From assembly GCA_020912385.1 (NCBI GenBank), contig CP087210.1, positions 2,914,001-2,978,000 of the forward strand: a DNA stretch of 64,000 nt, given 5' to 3'. A model generated the notes under the pieces. It ran no database searches. It was not told where the DNA came from and saw nothing but the letters and a program-made list of their open reading frames with translations. This document shows positions 11,216 through 23,021 of this stretch, one piece after another (positions within the stretch are counted from its first letter, which is position 1; every line of letters begins with the position of its first letter). The position numbers and the translations under genes were made by a program. Source of the DNA: Neofusicoccum parvum (lineage: Eukaryota; Ascomycota; Dothideomycetes; Botryosphaeriales; Botryosphaeriaceae).

Positions 11216-12186
11216 CGTGGACTTGCGGGACGGGCGGGGGATTCTGGTGTTTGGAGGGCTGGGGGAGGCGGTGCTGGGGGGCTGGGGGTATTTATCTGCC
11301 GGCGGGTCGGGGGAGGGCGGGGGAGGGCGGCGGCGGGCGAGCTTGGAAATCGGGAGGAGGCGTTGAGCTCATGTCTGAGCGCATCGCTGAGCTCGTGGCT
11401 AGCTGGATGCGGTTGTTTCTGGGGAAGGGCGGGCCGAAGGAAGGTTTGCCGATGGAGACTCGGCGGCACTGTTGTGGGGAGGGGTTGTGACTGTGACACG
11501 ACATCGTCCGCGGTTACTGGCTGCCTTTACGGCTGTGTCATGCATTTTCATGGCACGACTCCCCTTGACGAGGTCGGATTTTGGGGCAGCATGTCTCCAC
11601 CGAAGAACGTAGGTCGACGTCGCCCCGAATTTCCCCATTCGGCACCCTTGTAAGTTCACGAAAACTCTAGAGTGAGCACACGTAACTACAGATCTAAATC
11701 TTTGCCACGTCTTTCCGTATAGAAAGTGGAGAATATGCTAAAAACGATCAGTAGGAGTGAAGAATTACCGGATTCGTGTCTCAGGGCAGCTGACGCGGGT
11801 CTAGAACGCGGTGTCGCGGTGGCATGTGGACCGTGACATTGGTTCATGACGCAATGCATAAGGAAAGTTTCCCGGCGGAATGGGAAGCGAGCAGAGGCCC
11901 ATAACGAAGCGCCTGGTGTAACTTAGCTGTCCAAGAGAATGAAAGCCATGACCGTGATATCGATTGTAGCTTCGTAAATTGCTTACGTTGTACCCTGCCG
12001 ACCTCCTGTCATTTCCAGTTCTACCTAGCAACCTTAACTCCGTCACATGCATGCACGTATTACGCCCTTCAATGCTCTCATGCCCTACGCAAGAAATACA
12101 ACAAAACATCAATGCTGGAACGCCTGGGTATAATCAACAATATCTCTTCCTCCTAGGAAGATCCCTCGTTTGTCTATCTGCCCTGT
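11216..12186. other. Intergenic between the SDR and clr2 genes
   Basis: Holds the SDR promoter, with its G-run tract, at 11216-11500, then about 700 nt of ordinary composition that includes the 3' flank of the clr2-like gene. No further gene is seen. Confidence 0.45.
11255..11340 (+). other. G-run-dense tract upstream of the SDR gene (possible G-quadruplex)
   Basis: Many runs of three to six G lie close together on the plus strand, which is the template strand of the SDR gene. The spacing fits intramolecular G-quadruplex rules. A TATA-like ATAAATA on the minus strand lies inside the tract near 11288-11296, about 75 nt upstream of the SDR start. Confidence 0.4.
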
Positions 12187-14356
12187 TCATGGTCCAACGC
12201 CCCAATTCCCATTGCCTGTACCTCCTTGTGCTCCAGCCGCACCACCTCCAGTCATGGCAAAATCGCCATCCAGGTTCATGAAGTCTCCGACGACGTCACC
12301 GACGCTTGGCATTCCGCCAAATCCAGCTGCGTCTACCATGAGCGCGGGATCTGTGGCCTGCGCCGAAGATTGATTTGGCAAGAGTGACGGCTGTGTAGGT
12401 GTGATAAGAGCCTGCAACTCATCCGGCGCCGGTGGGTCTAGACTATCGGAGATGTGCGTGCTAGTCGGTACAGAACGGCCGAGCGCATCTCGGCGCTCAG
12501 GCTGGCGGATGCCGAGGGCTGGTGTAGCAGCTTTGCCATCGGTAGCTTTGTTGCTGTCATTGCGAGCGTTGAGCCAGTGTGATGCGTCATCTAAGTTGCC
12601 CGATCGGATGGTGTTGTCATAGTCCTTGTCTCCGAGGACAATGGGCAGCAGAACGCTGCTTTCGTACCAGCGTCCCTTGACGTGCTCAATAGGAACACCG
12701 TGCATGGGACGGAGTAGCTTCCAAGTACCCTGGCGACCGGTCTTCCCCGAAACTTGATTACGGTAGCGGAGGTCCAAGACCATGCGGGGTGGAAGGTGGT
12801 CTGTGGAAGGTACCGCGGTGTTCGAGGGAATATTTCCTATGAAAGTGTAAAGATCGCCGAAGAAAGTAATAGTGGAGCGGCCCTGTTGGATACGTTCTAC
12901 TATGTCGACGACGATAAGGATAGGCAGGTTGACACCCGCCATATCCATCTGTATCCTGACCGGCTCACCAACCCATATTTTCTCTGCGCCGAGATAGATG
13001 CCTGCCCAGCGCCGCTCCTCCATGGACGGACCCGGCCGTGAGTTGTTGAGCAGCTTGAAAGGAGTATATGTGTTGTCCACAGACTTGGCGGCTAGAATGC
13101 TGGCGTCAACTTCCGGGTTGCCATTACCGTAATGGCCACTGGCGATAACCTGCCAATCAACCGAGTCGTATGTAACGCCTGCACGGTTTTGAAGCTGGCC
13201 GAAGGTAAGGGGAGGTGGACTCCAGGCGAGCCACGGACGGAGGAGATTCTCGTTCGATAGATGCACAGGAGTCTGAAAGTCGAGCGGATGCGAAAGAGGC
13301 TGCACCACGTAGTGGCGCTCAATTTGGTTGTTGGCAATCTTCTTAATGAACCGGCGGATTAACACACCAAGACCCCACGCTTCACCGCGGCTAACCCACA
13401 CCACTTCACCAGGTCGGAACAGCAGTGTGTGATACTGGGTGTCGAGTTGGTGATCGGGTAGGGCCAACCGAGGGAGAGGGGATGGTCCTGCTTGTGTTGG
13501 AGTGCGAGGAGGGTTTTGTGGGGTGGCAGTTCGCTGTGATGGAGACGGATGCGCCTGTTGAGCCTGCACTTGGGCAGTTTGTGCAAGAGCAGGATTCGAG
13601 GAGGGGCGGCTCAGTGTGGCAGGCTGAGTTTTCGGGGTAGACGTCTGGCTACTTGGGGGCCGTGGAATGGCAACGTAAGGATCTTTACCAACATTGCTAG
13701 TTGCGGGCGGCGTGGGAGCACTGGGCGCAGGTTGGGCTGAAGCCTCCTTCTTCACGGCCGGGCGGGACTCTTTCTCGTCCTGCACCTCCTCTGGACAGCA
13801 AACCTTGCAGCTGCAATTGTTGGGGTCTCCGTCCTTGTCCGTGGCAAGCCACAGAAGGTGCGGGAAGAAGTCGGCAGGACTCCTATACCGCTTCTTCCGA
13901 CCCATGGGGTGTCCGTACAAGTATGCATCTTGGCGATCGTGACCACCGCCGGCGTGGTTCTTGGATGCTTTGCGGGATTGTGGATCGCCATCGTGAGCAC
14001 GCGACTTGATGTGCTCAAACAAACGGTAGTTTTCAGGGAGGGCCGCTAGCATGCATGCTTTGTCTGCTCCGGGTTGGTTAGCAAAGTCAGTGAGAAGCAG
14101 GGTCATGCGACTCACGTTGGTGTTCTGAGCCGGCAGTGGCAAGCTCACGCATCAACATGCCGCCCAATTTACGGCGCCAGTCGAGGTGCTTGGCCTCATC
14201 CTCAGCGATGGGACGGTAGAAGTCGCTTACGCCGCTGGAGTCGGGCGTGTCGTTCAACTGCTCGGGCGTCGGCTCATTCTTCTCCTTCTTCTTGCCATGC
14301 ACAGTCTCCAGCTTGCCATCCGAGCGGCGCACGTATAGCGGGTAGTAGCGCGTCAT
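12187..14356 (-). CDS. clr2: Clr2-like transcription-silencing protein
   Basis: Two exons, 14116..14356 and 12187..14063, with a 52-nt intron carrying a TGCTAAC branch site, give 705 residues. The N-terminal part (residues about 81-170) matches the Clr2 transcription-silencing domain: LPENYRLFEHIKSR, then YLYGHPMGRKKRYRSPADFF and a cysteine knot C164, C166, C169, C170. A Pro/Ser/Thr-rich linker follows, then a second folded region with the LLFRPGEVVWVSRGEAWGLG strand pattern and an IYLGAEKIWVGEPVR segment. In fission yeast Clr2 belongs to SHREC, the complex with HDAC Clr3 and remodeller Mit1 that silences heterochromatin; that role is taken from the family. It lies head-to-head with a SNF2 gene. 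The last residues are glycine-rich. Confidence 0.88.
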
Positions 14357-14871
14357 AGTGGTGGAGCAGGAGCGCGCGCGGGCATGGCCGGGGGAGGTGG
14401 CGGTGGGAGAGCTGCAAGATTGCTGTGGCGGGAGCGAGCGGCGGGAGATCGGAGAATTGACAGGCCGGCGCGCGGCACTCTGGCTGCGCGGGTGTCGCGG
14501 GCGTCGTTGAAGGAGCCGTCAAGCAGGATGCTGCGGCGCAGACGCGTTGACTGTCGCAGCAAAGACGGCCGGCGACGCGTGCGGGAGGGGTTTGGAGAGT
14601 GAGCGGGCGGCGGGATGGGGTTTTGCGCAGCTGGCGCTGGAGCTGAAGATCCCTGCGGCGATCAGCAGTCGCGTCCCAGGCATGCGTTTGCACGCGGCGC
14701 GTCTCCCGCATCGCCGCCGTAGGATTGCACAGCCTGCTGCTCTTCGCTCTCACCTCCGCGCCCCAACCCTGCCTGTGCTGCAGCGCGCGGGACCCTGCAT
14801 GTCTTGCCGACTCCATTGACAGCTACGGCGCACTCCTTTGTCGGATTGCGCTTGCAATCGCCCCGCCAGGC
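14357..14871. other. Shared divergent promoter of clr2 and the SNF2 gene
   Basis: Only 515 nt separate the two start codons, so the 5' leaders and promoters must share this GC-rich stretch. An in-frame ATG at 14725 could extend the SNF2 protein by 49 residues, but that extension is Cys/Leu-rich and unlike the family. No TATA box was seen. Confidence 0.55.
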
Positions 14872-17800
14872 ATGGATCGGCCGCATGTGCGCGTGGGCAG
14901 TCCCATGCCCATTACCCCACGAGGACGGAAGCGCAGCGCCTACGAAAGCCTTCTTTCTGCCTTCGGGTCGCAGAGATCTGCGTCATCGGTCACCCAGGCA
15001 CGCAGATCTGCGACCAAGCCCGCTCCAGCTCCAACAGCCGACACTGCTCTGCGCGCACCATCCACTTCGCCCGACCCACTTTCCCTACCCCAACCGCTCG
15101 CCAGCCCGAAGGTCGTAATTCCTCGCAGAACCACGCTCTCGCAAATGCTCGACGATCCCTCAGAGGATGATCTGGAAAACATGGAGGACAACGGCCAAGA
15201 GGACACACCCAAGCGCTCGCTCCGGCCACGCCGGAACCAACCCGAGCCCAATTACCTGCCTCCTCCAGACCTAAGCCGGAGGACGTCAGGTAGGAGGGAG
15301 AGCATGAAGCTGCTTACTTCAGACATGATTGGCGATTCACCAAAGAAGGCGACAAAGCAGAAGAGCAGCGCCACTGCGCGAATGCAGGTTCGGTCCGGCA
15401 TAGCAACGCACACCAAAGCGAAGCGCGACGCCTTCTTGTACCGCCACAGCGACTACTTCCTCCCCTTGCTTCCCGCCACCAACTATGTCGCCAAGCTCGG
15501 AAACCACAGCCACGGCCCGTATGTTCCTTACGTCGAGTTGTCACAGCAGCCGGAAGGAGTGGATGCAACTATGAAACCCTATCAGCTGAGCGGTCTCTCG
15601 TTCTTGGCTCACATGAACGAGAACGGCATGCCGTGTATGCTGGGCGATGAGATGGGTTTGGGAAAGACCCTGCAGACTTTGTCGCTATTCCAGTTGCTTG
15701 AAGAGAGGGAAGAGAGGCAAAACACTCGATCTGCTGAAAACAGGCCCTATCTCGTTGTTTGTCCGCTGAGCGTCGTGAACTCTTGGGTTACTGAGGCACG
15801 TCGCTGGACCCCAAAGCTCAAGGTTCTCCGTTTCCATGGTCCGAAGTCTGAGCGCGACAGTCTGAAGAAGGTCGCCACAGGTCAACATGACCGATACGGC
15901 AACGAGACGATGCGATCTAAGAAGAGGACTGGTGACCGTCGTCGCGCTTCGAACAAGATTGTCATTAGTTTGGACTCAGATGATGAGGATGACGTCTACA
16001 AGATTGTTGTCACCTCCTACGAGACTTTCGTCGCTGAGCAATCTTGGTTCAGGACAGCATTCGTTTGGCGCTATATCGTCTTGGACGAGGGTCATCGAGT
16101 CAAGAACAACTTGACAGCCGTCTCCCAGGCTCTGCAAAACATTCGCGCTGAGTATCGGCTGATTTTGACTGGAACCCCGCTTCAGAATGACCTCCATGAG
16201 ATGTGGGCTCTACTTCACTGGCTGTTACCTGACGTCTTCATCCAGAAGACCGCCGACTTATTCAAGAATTCTTTCAACCTTAGCAAGGGTCAAGCCAACA
16301 CAACGGTCATGGACAGCGCCCGCCAGCTTCTGGAGCTTCTCATGCTTCGGAGAATGAAGAACAGCCCTGGTGTCAACCTCGATCTCCCTCCAAAGGAAGA
16401 GGTGCTACTTTACGTTCCACTCACTCCGCTCCAGCGTTTCTGGTACATGAGACTACTCACTCGCTCTGGTGACGCTCTCCTCGACGACCTATTTTCGGGT
16501 GCAAAGGCCAAAGAGAAGGATGCTCTGCGCAAGGACATTGCGGAACAACAGAAAATTAAGGACTTGGAGCAGGTTGAGGCAAGGATTGCTGACGAGCAAT
16601 CGGCGAATGCAGATGTCTGGAGCGAGACTCGTGAGATCATGAAGCAGAACCTGGAGAATGAGCGACAGGAACAGAAGAAAAGTGATTGGACGAAGCTAAT
16701 GAACTTGGTCATGCAGCTTCGGAAGTGCTGCAGTCATCCCTACCTCTTGCCAGGAGTCCAACCGGAACCATACTTCCTCGGCGATCACATCACCAGAGCT
16801 TCAGGAAAGTTTATCGTGCTAGAAAAGCTCCTGCAGCATCTCATATTGAAGTGCGGCAAGAAGGTGATCATCTTCTCTGGATTCAAGACCACCCTTAACC
16901 TTTGCGAAGACCTACTGTCCATGCTTGGCAACGACGGAGAATCATTCCGATACCTGAGGTTCGATGGAGGTACAGACAGAGCGCGCCGCAATCTCGACAT
17001 CCGCCTTTTCAACGACAAGTCTACCGACTACAAGGCAATGCTAGTGTCCACCCGTGCTGGAGGTCTGGGAATCAACCTAACCGCAGCCACCGAGGCGATC
17101 TTCCTCGACGAAGATTGGAACCCTCAGATCACTCTACAAGCAGAGGCTCGCGCTCATCGTATAGGCCAGACGAAGCCAGTCACCATTTACAAGCTTTGCA
17201 CGCAAGGCACAGTCGAGGAGCAGATGATGGGCCGTATCCGTAAAAAGCTGTACCTCTCGGCCAAGATTACCGAGTCAATGAAGAGCGTCCATGGAACTCC
17301 AACGACGGCCAAAAAGAAGGGCCGGCCTTCCGACGACGATGACAAGCCACAACTCGATGTGTCGCAGCTAAAGACACTTGTGCGCCGCGGCGCTCAGACA
17401 TTGACTCACCCGGAGATAGACGTCACTGACATGTTATCTTGGGATCTGGATACCGTACTCGACAAGTGCCGAGACAAGCCCAGCGATCCACAAGTCGGTG
17501 AAGATGACTCTGTAGATGAGAAGAAGTGGTTGTCGTCTATGGAGAGGGTTGAGACGGCGGTTTTCGATGGGCGTCGCGTCCAGCGCAATCTCAATTCTGA
17601 TGAAAATGGTGTTCAGCTAGACCTTACAAGAACTGATCGGCGCAAGGGAAAGAACACTACGGTCATGGTTGATGGATATGCTGTCAGCAAGCAGAGTATG
17701 AAATGTGACGATTGGGAGGCAGTACCAACGTTGGCCGGGAAGGATCCCAGGCTGGCAGAGCCAGTGAGAGCTAAGAAGAAGCCCATCATCAACCAAGATG

Positions 17801-18974
17801 TAAGTTCATGCCTAACCCAAGTTGTGAAATGGTTGCTTTTGTCTCCCACTGGCTATTTCTTGTTATATCAAAACCCAACGCTAACATATCACAGCATTGT
17901 CAAACTTGCTGGGACGGCGGCGAGCTCTGGATCTGCTCTCTCTGTCCCCGCAGCTACCATGAGGATTGCCTTACCGAAGATCAACGCAGCGCTATCAGGC
18001 TGGGAAGTCAGTTCACTTGTCCCCAGCACGTGTGCGCAGACTGCTCGAAAAAGACCACAGATGCTGGCGGCATGTTATTCAGGTGCCGCTTCTGCTCACT
18101 GGCTTTCTGCGAGGACTGCTTGAACTTTGATCGCGCCTCTCTGATTGGCGACTCTCTTCCTGAACTGCAGCTTCTTGACTTTGGCGAGGTCAGTCAGGCT
18201 TTCTTTGTCAAGTGCCACGTCTGTGCCGACACCCACGACGAGGAGCCAGACATGAAACATTTCTGTGAAGAGCAGGCTCGTGAATTCGACCGTGCCTGGC
18301 AGAAATTCAAGGCGGAGAAAGAGGCTCAAGACCAACTTGAGGAAGAAGAAACTGCCGCCGCATCTGCTCCTACATCTGCGAGGACCACCAAGGCACATGA
18401 CGACCAATCTATCTTCCCAAACATACCTCACGGTCTGCCCCTCAACGCCGCTGACTCCCTCACCCGGCCTCGCACAACCAGGGCATCTCCACGTGGAAAG
18501 AAGACCCGCGACGCCCTATCTACAGGATCCAGCAGCCGTGCATCCAGCCAATTCAGCCTCGACCTCACCGACGCAACGACCGTCACCACCCCGATGGATG
18601 CCCCGGTGGCGAGCGGATACTTCGGCACCAAGAAACACTCGGCCTCCGGTTCCTCCACGCCGCGCGACGCTTCCACAACGGGCGGCCACTTTTCCGGCGC
18701 GAACAAGAACACAACGGGCCAGCTGCGCTTCGGCGCTGTCGCGGCGCCGAAGACCGCTCCGCTCGCCCAATCCGCCCCGCCCAAAGCGGTGGCCAGGAAG
18801 AGTGCGACCTCGCCATCCTCCCTCTCGGGATCGAGCAGGAAGAGGCGCGCGGAGAATGGGCCCGAAGAGGACGACGACGAGGAGGAGGAGGTTGCGAACG
18901 GTGTTGCCGGGTTGAGGCGCGAGCGCACGAGCAAGAAGCAGCAGAGGCTGTCGTGGTTCCCCGAGTGGGTTTAA
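14872..18974 (+). CDS. SNF2-family chromatin-remodelling ATPase with C-terminal PHD-like fingers
   Basis: Exons 14872..17799 and 17895..18974 (95-nt intron, GTAAGT donor, phase 0) encode 1335 residues. A disordered N-terminus precedes the ATPase. Lobe 1 has the P-loop D259-E-M-G-L-G-K-T266 and the DEGH box at 405-408. Lobe 2 has LVSTRAGGLGINLTAA from 724 and EARAHRIGQT from 758. An acidic insert (SLDSDDEDD) sits between lobe 1 motifs. Exon 2 opens directly on a PHD-type set, C978, C981, C990, C993, H998, C1001, C1018, H1021, followed by a second cysteine cluster that includes C1023, C1026 and FRCRFCSLAFCEDC. The tail is low-complexity and basic. It should slide or evict nucleosomes in the nucleus; PHD fingers often read histone H3 tails. 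Subfamily is not certain (ISWI/CHD/LSH-like core). Confidence 0.93.
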
Positions 18975-20081
18975 GATTGGGCGCTGCAACGAGGAGGGGT
19001 CGGTGGCGCTGCAAGGCTCGCGTCTCTTCGTCGGGGGTTTTATCGGGACATGATTTGCGGATGACGAGTTTCTTTACAGCTGGTCAGGGTTAGGGTTCAT
19101 GGCGTACAGGAAGGGAAAATCAAAATGGTGGGATGGGTGGATATGACGGTAATGAGGGAGTGGGTTATGCGAATCGGTTTGGGACTTGACGGGTTTATGA
19201 GGGCGGGTGAGGGGATACCTGCTGAGCACCTCGATTTTACTTCTGGGTCTCTTCTTGGGAAACTTTATTATAGGATAAGTAGGATTCCAAGAATCTTGCT
19301 AGCGTTGAATGCAATAGATGAAAGTTATAACTACGTAATTTCGATGCGTATTGCAGAGTTGAAGCTACATGGAGGCTCTGAATGATAGTAGTTGGTGTTT
19401 TCCCATCTAGTCCAGGAGGTCAAGTAGACCAAGAAAGGTATGCAAAAATAATGAGTCATTGGCCAGCCTGACGAGATTATGCGTGTCAAACAGCTAAGGT
19501 GAGAAGACGGGTGGGCGGAAAGACATAATTCGCAGAGTCTCTGAGGAAACACAGTGGCGCTTGTGAAGAGGATCGCGGAGAACCTGCTGTCGCTATCTTC
19601 GGACTATTCAAGTCACAGCATAAGACCGCTGCAGGAGAAAGCCTTTAGGATTCCCGGCAGCAGAAATATCGAGATGCAGCCGCCGGTGTACCATCACCAG
19701 TATCCCGGTATCTTTCAGCAACAGGCCCACTGGCGAGCTCAACAATATAACCCACGCCCCGGATTTCCTCCCCGCGTTGCCAGACCCACGCAATACAGAC
19801 GGGCCAATCGGGTTGACGGAGAGTCGTGATAGTCGGCAAACCTTCCATGACGTAACGCCGCTCCCCCACAACTCGCTTTTCTTGCCCATCACCGGCTGCC
19901 TTTCCCCCGAATACCTCTGTGACGAATGCGGACATCCCGAGCGGAGTACTGGCATGGGAGGTTGAGTGCAGGCACGCCAGCATGTTTGATTTGGATATAA
20001 AAAGCGGTTGAGCTTTCTACTTACCGCATCTCTCATCACTCCGTAGAGACAGACTACCTCCGCAGAGCACCTTTCATAAGC
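18975..20081. other. Intergenic, promoter of the monooxygenase
   Basis: About 1.1 kb between two co-directional genes. Apart from a TATA box near its right end no gene or repeat is seen; small frames have no family character. Confidence 0.5.
19996..20003 (+). promoter_or_regulatory. TATA box of the monooxygenase gene
   Basis: TATAAAAA, 79 nt upstream of the ATG at 20082, a usual core-promoter spacing for filamentous fungi. Confidence 0.5.
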
Positions 20082-21867
20082 ATGTCACTCGACACAGAAG
20101 TCCTCATTATCGGCGGCGGGCCCTCGGGCCTTGGGATGGCCATACAGCTCATTCGAAAGCTGGGCACACGCAACTTCACCATTCTCGAAAAAAGCGACGA
20201 CATCGGAGGCACTTGGTACGCCAACTCGTATCCGGGCTGCGGATGTGACGTGAGCTGCTTCTTTGTCCCTGGCTGAGTGCACAATGTAATTTACTGACAT
20301 GCATCCTCCCCAGGTCCCGTCCCATTTCTATTCATTCTCATTTGCACTCAACCCGAACTGGTCTCAGACCTACGCGCTGCAGCCAGAGATCCGCCAGTAC
20401 TTCGTCGACCTCGCCGCGCAGTACCGCCTCCCCCAGCACATCCGCCTCAACACCGCCGTCGAGGAGGCAACCTGGGACGCCGACACCGGAACATGGCTCG
20501 TGACCGCCCGCAACCAGACGACTAAGGAGACCAGCCAGCTCCGCTGCAAGATCCTCGTCTCCGCCGTGGGCAGCCTCTCCGTGCCCAAGGAGTGCGACAT
20601 CCCCGGCGCCGAAACCTTCACCGGCCGCATCTTCCACTCAGCCCGCTGGGACCACAGCTTCGACCCCACCAACAAGAACATCGTCGTCATCGGCAACGGC
20701 TGCAGCGCCACGCAATTCGTCCCCATCCTCAGCGCCCCCGGCCCCTCCGCCGCCGCGCACATCACCCAGTTCTCGCGGCAACCGCACTGGCTGGCCCCGC
20801 GCCCCAACCCGCCCTACTCCCCCGCCTTCCGCGCCCTGATGCGCTGGTGCCCGCTCGCCATGCGCCTCTACCGCCTCTCCCTCTTCCTGGCCGCCGAATC
20901 CGGCTTCGCCGCCTTCGCCACCACCTCCGGCGCCGCCGCCCGCGCGCGCGACACCGCCGCGCAAACCGCCTACATCCGCGCCAACGCGCCGCCGCCGCTC
21001 GCCGCCGCCCTCGTGCCCTCCACCGTCCTCGGCTGCAAGCGCAAAGTCATGGACACCGACTACCTAGCCAGCCTGCACCGGCCGAACGTCACACTCGTCC
21101 CCGCCGACCCCGTCGCGCGCCTCACGCCCACCGGCGTCGCGACCGCGTCGGGCGCGCACGTCCCCGCTGACGCCGTCGTCCTGGCGACGGGCTTCCAGAC
21201 GCAGGCGCCGCTGGCGCCCATGCGGGTGCGCGGCGAGGGCGGCGTGCGCGTCGAGGAGCACTGGGGCGAGGTCAACGCCGGGAGCCCCGCCGCGTATCAT
21301 GGGACGCTGCTGGCCGGGTTTCCGAACTTTTTCGTGCTGATGGGGCCGAATACGGTGAGCGGGCACCTGTCGGTGCTGTATACGACGGAGTGTCAGATTG
21401 GGTTCGTGTTGAGGCTGGTTGCGCCGGTGTTGGAGGCGCTGCGGCCGGGGAAGTGGGGTGGGAGGGCGTTGTTGGGGTTTTCGGCGGGGCCGGATGTGGT
21501 GGGGGTGAGGAGGGAGGCGGAGGTGGGGTTTGTGGAGTGGGTTGCGGAGAGGACGAAGGGGTTGGTGTGGTCGACGGGGTGCTCGAGTTGGGGCGTGGAT
21601 GAGAGGACGGGGAAGAATACGATGATGTATCCAGATTGGCAGTTTAAGTTTTGGCTCAGGAGCGTGTGGATCAGGTGGGGGGATCTGGAGTATAAGAGGT
21701 CGAAGGTGGCGGATGAGAGGGCGAGAGAGAGGAGCGTGTGGCCGCGGTATGTGGTGCTCGCGTTGATGGCGGCGACGATCGTTGGTGGGAGGAAAGCTGT
21801 TCAGATGGGAGCCTTAGACGGAGCTATTGAGGTGGTGAGGGGATTCGTGAGGGAATTTGTGCCATAG
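20082..21867 (+). CDS. Flavin monooxygenase, type I Baeyer-Villiger-like
   Basis: Exons 20082..20249 and 20314..21867 (64-nt intron) give 573 residues. The FAD site I9-I-G-G-G-P-S-G-L-G18 is at the N-terminus, followed by [19 protein letters not shown]. The fingerprint [12 protein letters not shown] (158-169) fits FxGxxxHxxxW(P/D) of type I Baeyer-Villiger enzymes exactly. The NADPH site is V-I-G183-N-G-C-S-A188, and VLATGF is present. It should insert oxygen next to a ketone or oxidise a soft heteroatom with NADPH and O2; the substrate is unknown. A C-terminal hydrophobic segment near [14 protein letters not shown] might anchor it. Composition is odd: C-rich up to about 21180, then G-rich to the stop. 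It converges on a methyltransferase gene, so a shared tailoring pathway is possible, but no scaffold enzyme is nearby. Confidence 0.93.
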
Positions 21868-22213
21868 AGTTTAAGTGGGCGAGTATGAACAGAGCCTGAA
21901 AGTCAGGGGTCCAGGACATCTCAATATCTTCGGCATTCCCCTGTGGATTATTTGCACCGAACAAGCTGTACGGAATTCACCTAGAGAATTTGGGGATTGC
22001 TAGTCAACTTTCAGCTTCTATCGATGCACTGTCTAAAGAAGCAGGACTAGGAATCAGTCGTAACTAGGTATCTTCTGACGATGACATACCTCGCAACAAG
22101 CCTCATCCAAGCAAACCCTTTGGATTGGCTCCAAGCAGCTCCTCACCCATACCCGCAGCTAACCCACAAAAGCAAGCTCCCTCAATTCTGTCTCCCATCC
22201 CCAGCCCACACCC
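21868..22213. other. Short intergenic between convergent genes
   Basis: 346 nt between the stop codons of the monooxygenase and the methyltransferase; holds both 3' flanks. Nothing else is seen. Confidence 0.5.
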
Positions 22214-23021
22214 TCACGCCCCCCCTCCGCCCGGCTTCCTCCCCAAGCACATCAAAAACGGAAACTCCATCTCCGCCGCGCCGTCGGTACCCTCCTCCGC
22301 CGGATCAACCTCCTTCGTCAGCGCAAATGCCGTCTCGACGCGCGCATCCTCGAACCCAGCCTCGGCAATCAACCGGCGGATCTCCGCCCTGTCGATGCCG
22401 TGGCGCTCGACGTCGGCGCGCTTGGCGGGCGGGTGGAAGTGCACGGAGCGCGGGCCCAGGGCCTCGAAGTCGGTCAGGGCGACGCGGCCGCCGGGCCGGA
22501 GCGCGGCGAAGCAGGTGCGCAGCGCGGCCGCCATGTCCGGGATGTGGTGCAGCGTCAGGTGGCTGACGACGAGGTGCCAGCGGACGGGTTCGGCGGTGGC
22601 GGCGGCGCCGAGCAGCTGGCGCGCGGCGGCTTGGACTTCGGGTTGGTCCGGGTCCGAGAGGTGGGTGGTGAGGGCGGCGAGGTTGGTGGTGGCGGGGCGG
22701 GAGGCGAGTTTGGAGCGGAAGGCGGCGACCATGCCGGCGGCGAGGTCGACGCCGAGGAGCGTGTGGGCGTGTGGCGAGAGGTGGAAGGAGAGGAGCCCGG
22801 TGCCGCAGCCGATTTCGAGGATGTCGGGTTCTTGCTCGATGGGGTTAGGAGGGGTGGGCGGGCTAGATGTGATTGGAGGACGCACTGCTGTCCTGGAGCT
22901 CGGGCACCCAGTGGAGGAGGGCGTTGTAGGCCAGCTCGCTGCTGCGCACGGTGACTGGGTTGGAGTCCCAGGCGGCAGCCTCGACGTTGAAGCGGTCGGT
23001 GCTGGCGTTTGCAGCCGACAT
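22214..23021 (-). CDS. Class I SAM-dependent methyltransferase
   Basis: Exons 22886..23021 and 22214..22830 give 250 residues. The first exon supplies the N-terminus (FNVEAAAWDSNP, LAYNALLHW); a 55-nt intron with GTGCGT donor and AAG acceptor closes the frame. Motif I is I49-L-E-I-G-C-G-T-G57, followed by LLGVDLAAGM with the acidic ribose ligand, VSHLTLHHIPDM at motif IV/V and LRPGGRVALTDFE, the usual order of UbiE/Coq5-like methyltransferases. It moves a methyl from S-adenosylmethionine to an unidentified acceptor, probably in the cytosol. The AAG acceptor is less usual, but no other acceptor keeps the frame. Confidence 0.88.

Noticed and set aside
10670..11653. Plus-strand frame of 327 codons
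   Set aside because: Antisense to SDR exons whose motifs and introns are clear.
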